From NCBI RefSeq assembly GCF_900497805.2, contig NW_020948983.1, forward strand, positions 16,540,621-16,604,620: a stretch of 64,000 nucleotides of DNA. Direction: 5' to 3'. Positions 39,101 to 51,100 of this stretch are shown piece after piece. How positions within the stretch are numbered: the first letter of the stretch is position 1; every line of letters begins with the position of its first letter. The notes under the pieces were generated by a model that was not told where the DNA came from, searched no databases, and saw only the letters and a list, made by a program, of their open reading frames with translations. Both the position numbers and the translations under genes were made by a program. Origin of the DNA: Vombatus ursinus. Taxonomy: Eukaryota; Chordata; Mammalia; Diprotodontia; Vombatidae.

Positions 39101-42100
39101 GCCTGAAAACATCACAAACAAATGTAGAAAAGTGTATATATTAAACACATCCTTCACTGAACACAACACAATTGTTGTTGTTCATCCTTTGTTCTTGAAG
39201 AGAACCAATGAAATCATAAGGGTGATGTCTTGAGTTACTCGTGAATTGGACTTAAGTGAGACAGAGAGGCTCAATCATCAGACTCACTCATCTAGAGTCT
39301 TCAGAATCCAGTGGTAAGATAAAAGTCAAGATGACTGGTAAGGGCTCACTATATTATATTCAATAAAAAGCCTTTTAAGAAAGGAATGAAATGGGGCAGC
39401 TAGGTGGTGCAGTGGATAGAGCAGTGGCCCTGAAATCAGGAGGACCCGAGTTCAAATACAGCCTCAGACCAAACACTTGACACTTATAGCTGTGTGACCC
39501 TGGGCAAGTCACTTAACCCCAACTGCCTGAAAATTCAAAAAAATAATAATTTAAAAAATTTTTAAAAAGAAAGGAATGAAATAATTGGAGACTACTAAAT
39601 AATTTAATCCTTAAGAATTGGTGGTTCAAAGTAAAAATCATAGAATAACTAATTTGTCAAATTAAATAACAACAATAAGACAACATACCAAAACTTTTGG
39701 GATATAGCCAAAGTAGTCCTAGGAATAAATTTATTTTAATGAATACTGTTATCAACAAAAAAGAAAAATAATAGATCAATGAATTAGGTATACAACTAAA
39801 ACAACTAGAAAAGCAACACCTCAAAAATCCAACTAAACACTAAAGCAGAAATTTTGGAAATCAAAGAAAAGATGAATGAAACTGAAAACAAAAACACCAT
39901 TTAGTTTATAAATAAAATTAAAAGCTGTTTTTTTTTCTGGGGAGGGGGAGAGACTAATCTGATTTTCCTTAAGGGAGTCTAGCTTTGAAAAGAAGGACAG
40001 ATATAGAATGATATATTGAGATGACAGAGTCTTATGAGGGATTTTTAAGGGTGAGATGACATTTTACACAGCACTTTAAAGTTTATAAAACATTTGTCTC
40101 ATAACAATTCTCTGCAGTAAGTAGGGCAAATATTATTCCCATTTTACAGACAGGAACAATATACATTTACAAAGTACTATAGTAAGTGGAAAGTTAGATG
40201 CTTATCTGGTTAATTCAATGTAGACTGCCAGTAGAATTAAAGTCAATCTAAATTCTTTTTTAAAATAAAATTTTTTGGATTTGAATTATTAATGATAACT
40301 GCCTCAATGCTCTGCTTCCTTTTTTCTGTGGAGACATAATTCTAATTGTCATACTAATGTGGGATCCCCAAATTAATCATTCATGCTTCACTATAAGAAA
40401 AACAATTAAATTACCCAGATTTAGTAATTATCAGTAATATTATATACATTGTGGGAAAAAGAGATAAATGAAGCAATCTTTCAGTAGTATACTTTATGCC
40501 TTATAGAATTTTCTCTATTCTTTCTTCAGATTTACCTTATTTTTGTGTAATAATACAGTTGGATCATTAGTGTTTTTTTAATCCTAGAGAAAATTCTGTG
40601 ATCCTATTTTTCTCTATACAATATTTTAATCAGCCTGGGTATAAATGGAAGAAATATTATAGCTATTTCCATGTAAAGCTAATCACTGGGGAAATGGCTA
40701 CTATATATATTTCAGTGTCTAGTTTTGTTAGTGAACTGGTTTAGTGTGACTTGCTTTTTAGATTTTTTTAATATATTGAATTAACATATGAAACACAAAA
40801 ATAGCAGAGTAATAGCTTCTCACTGTTTTTCAATTTAGATTACAAGAAGAGAAAATGCATTTTCAGCTGGATTTGACGGTTCAACTCTTGCTTACACAAG
40901 GACAAGTGGAACTGGAAAATTTCCAATTTCTATTCAATTTCAGAGACTCCATTCTCATTAACAGGGTTATAATTGAAGATATAAATAGCATAATCCGGGT
41001 AATTATGAATTTTCAGAAAGAAAAACACAGTAATTGCTATGCAAAATAAGTATAAAGTATATTTTCCTTGCTTAATAGCCACCCATTTTTCCTACTTTCA
41101 AAAAACTTCATTGAAATCTTGTTTGTATATCATCCCTGTTTTCATATTATTTCCTTCCCCTGACCTGGTGAAGGATCTTTTGTAACAAAGAATAAGAAAA
41201 GGAAAAGGAAATAAGAGCAGTTTTCTACCTACACATCAACCAAATTTAACAAGTATATGCAGTGTTCTTTAGCTCTGTAAAAAGGAGGTATGTTTTCTTC
41301 AATTCTTTTCATTCTTGGTCATCATAATTACACAACATTCAGTTTCATTTCTGTGTTCTTTCCATTAAGTGTATACAGTTTTTCTGTTCTAATTAATTGG
41401 CTCCACATTAGTTTATAGGTATTCCCATGTTTCTCTGAATTCTTCATACTCATTTCCTACAGAGTAATAACAGTGTTCTCATTTACCACAATTTGTTTAG
41501 CCAATTGATGGGCATCTTTTTTGTTTCCAATTCTTTGCTAGCACAAAACAGACTACTATATTTGATTGTATATGGGACCTTTCTTTCTATCTTTGACCTC
41601 TTTGAGGTCTCAGAGTCAAAAGGTATGGATATTTTAATTACTTTTTAAAAAAAATTCCAAATTATTTTCTAGAATGGTTAAACCAATTCATAGCTCTACC
41701 AACAGCATATTAGCCTGCCTTTCTTTTGCTAGACTGTAGAATGTGGGGAGGGGAGTAATGTGTAGGAAGACTGGAAAGGTAAAAAGTAAAAAGCTAGGTT
41801 GCAAAGAGTTTTAAAGAAAATATTTTGCATATTTTATCTCAGAGAGCCATTTGAGTTTATTGAGTAGGGAGGTGACATGGTCATATCTATATTTTAGGGA
41901 AATCATTTTGACAGGTGCTTTATCCAGCATTCCCTAAATTCTGGGGTTCTTGCCCCTGACCTTGAGTTTGAACAGCCTTCTCGGAGAGGAAGAAGACAGA
42001 ATGCAGGCAACTGAAGAGAACCTACTTCCTGAGTGGCTGAGGAGAAGCCATTGTAAGAGTTGATGGAGGCTCATCTGAGTATAACCCTGAAGTGATAGCT

Positions 42101-45100
42101 ATTTCTCTGCCACCAGCAACTACAATTTGGCTCCCCTCTCAGACCACTTTAAGGGTTTCTCTTCTAAAAGCACATTCAAGTTCAAGAACCCAAGTGTCTA
42201 GGGAATGGTAAGTGAACTTCCCTATGTTCAAGTAACAACGTGTCTGTCAATATTTTCCAGACAACACTGTTGTGGGTAGGGCCAAAATGCACGTTATATC
42301 TATTTGACCATAGAGGCAATAGGAAGCTACTGGAGTTTGAGTAAGGAAGTGATACAGTCCCAAGTGAACTTGAGAAAAACCACTTTGGCAGTTGTATGGG
42401 GACATGGATTAGAATGGGGAGAAACTTAAGGCAGGGAGAGCAATTTAGGAGACTACTGCAATAATCTAAGTGAGAGGTGATGAAGGCCAGACGTAGAGTG
42501 ATGGTTATGTGAATGGAGAGAAGGAAGCATATATGAGAAATGTTGTGGAAATAGAAATTACAGGGTTTTGCAACTGATTTGATATGTGGTATAAGTGACA
42601 GTGAATAATTAAGAGGTAATCAGCAAGTGTTTGTTAAATACCTACTATATACCAGGCACTGTGCTAGGAGCTGGAGATAGAATGAAAAAATCCCCACTGA
42701 CAATGAGCTTACATTCCAATGGGGAAGATACAAATCTACATAAAAATATATATAACATAAATATAAAGTTAATAAATGCAAAATCCACTAAGTACTTAAA
42801 TACAAGGTAGTTTGGAAGACAGAGAGCTAAGAGTTGGGGACAATCAGGAAAGGTTGACCTCATGGTTGCAAATTTAGGCAACTTGCCTTTAACAGTCACA
42901 GGAAAGCTGGAAGAGAAGCTGAGGGGGAGATAAAAATTCTATTTTGGATATGTTGAATTTGAGATGCCTCCAGGACATCTATCCTTTCCCTATGTTCTAA
43001 TGTAAAATTGAAGTCAGAGTATTCAAATATATGCTAATTCAATTTAGAAGTTCTTAATTTGGATTTCTTTTTGAATTTCTCCCCTTCTTTATCTTCTGAA
43101 ACATAATGACATATGGGCTAAAATTAACTTCATACTGGTCATTTCCATCATGAGCACTCTAATACAACATGACCAAATATACCCTGAAATGTTTCTTTGG
43201 ACACGTAATTAAGCCAACTCTGTGAACTTCTTTATTTTCCTCTTCAAGAATAACTTGTGATCTATCCCTTCTACTTAGCTACAATTTCCTTATCTTCTGA
43301 TTTCATTTATAGTGAGACTTCTGATTGACATAATTCAACATACTGTTCACTTGCTGATCACTTGTCAGAGATCTCACATTTAGGGAACCAGTAGCTAAGT
43401 TAATGATCTTTTTCCTCCCCACCACTCTGTCCAAAGCAGGAACAGCATTAAGAATTATTTTGTAATTTTCTTTCTTTAATGGATTACCATGACTAAGATA
43501 TTAGTCAACTTTTGATGATAAATTTCCTTATATTTAGCCAAGCTGGTCCCCCCAAAAGAAGACAGAATCAGTTGCTGGGGAAAATATTTGAACACTTTCC
43601 AGAATAGTAGAGCTTCTCAGAGCTTGTGCTCTATTGACATATCGTTCAAGTATTTACGGTTACCCATTTGCCTCAATGAGGCATCTGGGTAAGGTTGTTC
43701 TTAATCTGAGCATTTAGCATAGGGAAGGTGGATGACCACTGGTGACCCAGGAGATGTACTCTAAAAATGCGCAAGAGAGGAAAAAGATTTCACTTTTCCA
43801 CCAGCCTGAAACTCTATTTTTGTCCCTAACAATTAAATTTATTTACCCAAAAATGTCTTTTCTCTGATCTTAGTTCTTTTTTTGTATTTTCTGTTGATTT
43901 GTTCCTGTTCTAAATTCTTTTGATATAGCTTCAGGTTATTCATTTTTTTTTTCTCTTTCCATCTTATTTAAGTACTATGAATTTCCCTCTGCATACTCAT
44001 TTGGATGAATCTCATAGGCTTTGAAACATAACATCATCTATTATCATTATTTTTGTGTATTTTTTGTAATTTTCTCTTTTTATCCGCTGTCATTCACAAC
44101 CATAGTCACTTTTCAGTTCCCTTATACCTCCCTTTCATCAAATCATTACTTGATCCACAGTGTGGGATAGTAATTAGAGAGCTAGCCTTGGAGCTAAGAA
44201 GACCTGTATTTCAAATTTTCCCTCTGACACATACTGACTGTAAGACCTTGAGCAAATTAATGTCTTAAGAGTCCTAGGCAATTTTCTATGACTATAAGTT
44301 GCAGAGGGTGCTGACCTGTATAGCGTTTCCTCAGAAGCTCTGAGAAGCTCCCTATATCAATGAAATCACAGGTCCAGTTCCAACTCTTAGTTGCAATATG
44401 ATTTGCATATTTAGTGAACAGAATTTCTGCCTTTCTATGTTTATCCATGTTTTCTTGAATTTTTGTGTAACATAAGTACTTAGGGAACAAAAAGGCATAG
44501 TCTTTCCTTTCCCATTAAATTCCTTCTGCAAATCTGTTACATCTACCTTGTTTAATACTTTAATTGCGTAATTTTGTTACATATATTATAGAGTGAAAAT
44601 AGGATGCTAAAGTTATTCTCAATTTCTTAAAGTCAATTTTTCTTCCATGACTATGGTTTTCTTTTACAAATTTTGCTATAGAAGTATTGTATGTATACTT
44701 AAGGTTGATACATTCTTATTTGGCATAGACCAATTTAGTAATAAAATATCTGTGTTAATCATCTTTAACACTTTCTGGTTGAATTAAATTTTGGCCCATA
44801 TCATTAATATCTCTCCTGCATTCTGTAGTTTGGCAATAGCATGGTAATTTTAGAACACACTTTCATTTTGACCATATTTGTATTTCTTAATTTTAATTTA
44901 ATTTTTCTCAATTTTCCTTTTTTAATGTTTACTCTTAAGAGTTTGTTTTTTATTTAGTGACTTTTGCATTTTGTTGGTAGGTTCAATTCATTTGCATTTA
45001 GAATTGTAATTGTTAGGTTTGTTCTTCAGTCATTCTTTTGGAAGATAAAAATGCATTTTCTTATGGTAATTATTATTAACCCCAACTTAATAAAGCCACT

Positions 45101-48100
45101 CTAAATAAATTTCTTCTCACATTATTAATTATGTTGTTGTTCAGTCTTTTCAGTCGTGTCCAACTCTTTTGTGACCCCATTTGGGGTTTTCTTGGCAAAG
45201 ATACTGGAGTGGTTTGCCATTTCCTTCTCCCGCTCATTTTACAAATGAGGAAACTGAAGCAAACAGGTTTAAAATAAGTGACTTGCCCAGGGTCACACAA
45301 CTAGTAAGTGTCTGAGGCCAAATATGAACTCAGGAAGATGGGTCTTCTTGGCTTCACTCCCTGTATTCTATCCATTGAGCCACTCCCTTTATCAAAGAAT
45401 AGGAGCTTTGGTTTGGAATTATGTTCTTTCTTCTCCTTTTAAAAAACTTTTAGTGATTTAGCTCCCCATCCAAAAAATGAAAAATGCTCTGAGAATTCTC
45501 ATGCTTTTAAACAACTATTTGACATCGATTATTTTAAATACTTCTCTTTTTGGCTGGGATGCTTTTTTGTTCTATGAAGACTTCCTTGAAGTAGGTATGT
45601 CTCTCTGTAAATCTGCAAAGTCTGTTTGTTTCTCAAGTATCTTCTCTCCTGCCATGATAAATCAAGCCTAATTTTGCTGAGTACATCATTCTGGATCCAT
45701 GAGCTATGCTTCTTTGTAAATTCTATATTCCAATTTCTTCAGTACTCCTTGAAAAGTCTTTTTATATGATCCTAACTGTTGTTCCTTGTTAAGTGATTTT
45801 TAAACTACTTCTAGCAATTTGTATTATTTTTCCCCACATTATAATGTTAGATAATCATAAAGTGTCTAGGAGAGTTGAATCCTGAGTCCTTCCTTTTCAG
45901 CATCCTGTGGCTACTGTTTATATTTTGCTGCCTGTTTTCTTAATTCTAGAATTTTTTTCTTTAATGATTTCATAAATTATTCTGTCCATCTTCTTTTGTT
46001 TTTCTATTTCTCTTAGATGTAACTAATCCAAAGACTTGCCATCTGTCTTCTAGGTCTTTGATTCTGTGGTTTTCCAATAACTTAGACAATTTGGTGATTT
46101 TTAAAAGTTATTCTGCTTTGGGTATAATTTAGTTTTCTGCTGTAGGAAATCTGTTCATTGCTTCTGTGGACTTCCTCAGATTTTCTATCGTATTTTTTTT
46201 GGTCACATTCTTAGCATCTTTTAATCTTGCTTGAATTCCATGTGTATTTTTTTTTACTTCCTATAACATCTTTTATTTGAGCTTACATTTTAAAAATAAT
46301 ACTGATTCTTTCATTTCTTTGAATATGACATTTGCTAAATGGAGGACTGCTCTCAGGATATCTTACATGATCTCTTTTTCATTGCTTCTGATACTTTAGC
46401 TTATTCACCTGTTCTAGTATATTATTAATTAAATCAGCATTCTTTGACCTACTCATTTTAAAATGTTGGTTGTTTTTTAAAGTCATGTTTTTCTCCTCCA
46501 TAGAATTTCTGCTAGGTTTTTTTTGGGGGGGGTGTCTTTTTGTGGCATATGTGAGAAGCCTGGCTTCCTCTTCAATTCTTTTACTCTACCTTCCCTCAAG
46601 TTGTTTTATATATGTGCCCCTCTGGGTCAGTTTATTTGGGATGATAAGAAGATATGGTATGCCCTTATGCTTTCAGGAAAGCGAGGACTATTCCAAGTCA
46701 TTAAGATGCAAGCTTTCTTTCCTCAAATTATTCTTTCTGTCACTCAACTAGAGGCAAGGTTTCATGTACTTTCAGGAAAACTGAGTTTAATTTTATATGA
46801 GAATTTTTTTCTAAATATATGACAACAATTATAGGACTAGTATTGATGGCTGGAGGTGGAGTTGGTAGAACCATCAAAAAAGTGTTCCATTTCTGTCTGG
46901 AAGGTCTTCACTACTTCTTATGAAAGCTATTCAAGAATTCCGTCCCTGGTCCTACTTGCCCTCCCTCTACCTTACCTTCTGTTTGCCATTCCTTTTCCTC
47001 TATCTTTTTTTCTCAGGTTGGGGTATAAGAAAGGGTGAGATGATATCCTAAGTTGGCCTAGAAAGGAATAGTTTTCGATGTATGATCCTGATTAGAGAAA
47101 CTAAGATACTGTGAATAATGTGAACTCTCAGGGAAAATTTTCGTATTTTGTATTTCATTTTTTCTATTCCAAACCCAACAGGGGTCTACTGTATGACTGA
47201 AAGCAATAGTACAAATGTACTGCAATACTCTTTCTGAGGGGATCTGTTTTTGTAATGATTACTGCATTGTAATATTGGTGAGGTCTTTTTTGCAAAAAGT
47301 TACATTTTTAAAGTTCCACAACATTTCTATGATCTGCAGAAATATGTAAGCTAAATATTGGAATATTTTTTTGGTTGTTGTTGTTTTTTACAAGTCCCAA
47401 GGTCAAAAGAAAGTTACCAGAATGGTAGAAAGTAAGGATTTCCACAAAGGAATATTTCAGATTGAATGGGAACATAAGAAAATGGAGATGGAAATGGAAG
47501 ATTTAAACCAAAAGGCTTGGGATATTCAGATGCTGTTTCTTTCAAGAGATCGTCAAAAGGTAATTACTCTTTTGCACATATGGTATTTTTCACCATCCAC
47601 GTGGATCCAGTAGCATTTTACAAAAAAATCTTCTGATTATATAATTTCATTCTACAAATCCCTGGACTACAGGATACAGATGATAATATGAACAATTAAA
47701 TGTAAACCATAATCACTACATACACATCTTAACACCTAAAGTAGGTAGAAATATGTCATGGCAAATTATCTTTAGATTCAAACGACAATGACACATATCA
47801 ATAAGCATTAAGTGTCTACTATGTGCCAAGCACAGGTAGGCCCCAAAGATACAAAGAGGGAAGTCAAACAATCTCTGCCTGCAAAGAACTCACATTCAGG
47901 AGAATCAGGATATAAATACATATCCTGCTATACAAAATATGTGCCAAATAGATACAATTTGATGGCACCAATAGCTAGGGAGATCAGAAAGATCTCATAT
48001 AGGAGAGGACACTTGAGCAGGATCATGAGGGAAACTAAGGATTCTAAGAGGCTGAAGTGAGGAGGAAGTGCATTCTAACCATGGTAGGACAAGCCAGTGC

Positions 48101-51100
48101 AATGACTTAGAGAGAGGAAATATAGTACTATATATGAGGAACAAGAAAGAGGTTAAGTTGAATGTGCCAGAAGGAATGTAAAGAAGAGTAATGCATAAGG
48201 AAGTTAGAAAAGTACATAGAGGTAGGTTGGTTGTGAAATAATTTAAATGCCATAGAGAATTTATAATTTATCCTAAAGGTAATAGGGAGACATTGGAGTT
48301 TATTGAGAAGAGATATGACATGGTCAGACCTGAACTTTAGGAAAATTACTCTGGCAGCTCTGTGGAAGATAGAAAACAGAAGTGGGAAAGACTTGAGGCA
48401 CAGACATCATGGATTATAAGCCAATAAAGTAAACAGGAGGAAATCCAGGAGATAACAGTGTCAACAAAATCTCAGAAAGGAGATCATATCTGGGAGGAAA
48501 AGGTAGTCAACACTGCCAAAGACCGTACAAAGGTTACGAAGGATGCGGATTCCAAAAAAAGTCATCAGATTTGTTAATTAAGAGTCCAGTGGTAACTTTG
48601 GAGCCAAAAGTCTCAGTTAAGTGATAAAATCAGAAGTTATATTGATAGTGCAAGTGGTTGAGAAATGAAGGAAAGGAAGTGGAGGTATCCACTGTTGATA
48701 GCTTCTTCTAGGAGTTTGGTTCAGAAAAGGAGAGACAAGGAATAATAACTAGAGAGGGTGCTAATAAATCTTTTTTAAGCATGAGAAAGCCTTGGGCATG
48801 TTTTTAGGTAGCAGAAAATGAACCAGTAAAAACGGGGAAAGGAAGAAGGATGATTGTAGGGGCAATGTGAGGGAGAAGAAAGGAAAGGATGGGATCAAGG
48901 AAACAAATATAAGCATTGTCCTTGGCAAAGAGAAGTGACATCTCATCACTAGACACCGGAATAAAGGAGGAGAGAATGAGGATAATGTAAGAGCTTATAA
49001 AATGCAAAGCAAAAAAAAAAAGGGAGAAATAAATGGCCTCTATTTTCTCAGTAGATTATGAGTTAAGGCTCTCAGATGAGAATATTGCAATAGAATAGAA
49101 TATTCTAATAGAATATTGCAGAGGGAAGAGAAGGTACAGTCATTTTGGGGAACTGGGTAGAGAATCAATTAAGGAGAAGTAGAAGGGCTTCCTTGATGCA
49201 ATGAGACCAAGCTGAAATTAGATAACACAAATTTGTATCGGACTTGGTTCAGTTCAGATGTGTGACTTTCTCCAGCTCTATTCAGCAACATGTGATTGAT
49301 TAGGAGTAAAAAGGACAATGTTGGGAGTAATACAAGATTAGGGTTTGGCAAAGTGTGAGCAGCAATAGGACAAGGGAGATAAAAATTTGAGAGCAGAAGA
49401 TAGAGAAGGGTTAAGCTGATTAACTAAAGGGTGTGTATTGGAAAGAGAATAAATTGAAAATAGAGCAGGGGTGATGACTCGGAAAAGTACTGACCCATGA
49501 AGGAATTAGAGATCATAATGAGGACAAAGAATAGGTTTAGGAAGAGAGTAAGGCATAGGAAAAGACTGAATGATAAAAATTTATAATATACTAATTACAT
49601 AAATAACAGACTATTAACTAGTTAAATTGGTGATTTAGCAATGATATATATAAGTAAAATAAGTGAAACACTAGTGATTTTTTTACGAGTCAAAAAAACA
49701 AAATAATGTGAGGCTTTCATGTATATTAATCTCATCTTTCTTCCCACTAGTTCCTAAAAGAACCAAACTATGAGCTCCTGATTGGCTACCAAATTGCTAT
49801 GATGGAGCAGAATATGGCTATTATAGATAAGGTAAGAATCAACCTTATTAGTCATTATGTTATAGTTTCAGAGCATTGCCTTATTCCTCTTAGAGAACTG
49901 CCTACGTTGCTAAGGACTTTAACTTGCCCAGGGTAACATAATATGTGTCAGAGGTAGGACATGTCCCCGACCAGGTCTTGACTCTGAGTCCGGCTCTCCG
50001 TCTACTATTCCACAGTACAACTCTCTAAGATTGTAAGCGGCAGGGAAATGCCAGCTGGCATCAGTAGCAGGAGTTTCTTTATAAGGGAGTTCCCTATGTC
50101 AATGAAACCACAGGTTCATAACTTCTATCCCAAATCCATCTAATATCATAAGTTCTAAAATGTTTCAGGGTAAAATTAATGGTTTTAATTAGCTGAAATT
50201 TCAATTCATGTCAGCAAATATTTATTAAATATTTTGTGCATAAAGTTCTGTCTTAGGTACTAGGGAGACAAGAATGGGGGGAAAAACCCAAATATCCTTC
50301 AAGGAGATTTTATACTTACTCCACTGGGAATAAGGTAGGAGTAGGCAATATAAAATATATACAGAAAATAACAAGGTAATTTGAAGAGAGAGTGCCAACA
50401 ACTACAAAGAGAGTAAGGCTTCATGGAAGAAAAAACAATTAAATGGAGCCTTGAATAGAAGGATTCATAGAGGAGATTTAAAAAAAAAAGAGTACATTCT
50501 AGGCATGGAAGATAACTTACACAAATTGATAGAAGCAAGAGATGGAATATCAATTTTGTCAAATAGTCCAATTCGGCTAGAATGCAGAGTGTGTGTGAAA
50601 GGAATTAATTTGAAGTAGGGTTGGAGAGATACGTGAGCGCCAGATTGTAGAGTTCCATAAATGCCAAACTGAGGAGTTCATATTTTATCCTAGAAGCAAT
50701 AAGGAAGTCCTGATGGTTCTTAAGTATGGGAATGACATCATTAGGCCTTTGCCTAAGGAAGATTATTTTGACCCCTCTTGTACTGGAGAATACAGGACTG
50801 AAAACAGGACCCCTCAAGAGGAGATTAATCTGAATGACAGGGAGAACGGCAGCATGTTCCACAAAAATAGAGAAGTTTGAATCCATGGGAGCACATAGGA
50901 AGACCAAAAGAGAAATGTAGAAAGAGAAGATAAGAGGATCCAGGCCAGAACCTTAGGGGACACCTTAGGAGGCAGTGGGNNNNNNNNNNACTACTAGAAG
51001 TGGCAGAAGAAATCAAGGCCACAAAGAAAAGGATTAACATTGGCAAGAAGAGCTACATTTTCCTTGAGAAAAGGAGGAGAGGATGGATAAGTAAGTAGAG

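Larger units (their letters stand above)
43846..46480 (-). mobile_element. Old L1/HAL1 copy, antisense, with SINE insertions
   Basis: Long pyrimidine-rich + strand text that is the inverse of L1 ORF1/5' region and ORF2 start, similar in style to 14.0-15.2 kb (gtctttgattctgtggttttcc, ttggtaggttcaattcatttg). It is cut by SINEs at 44157-44382 and 45130-45385. Diverged, and the boundaries are approximate. Confidence 0.5.
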
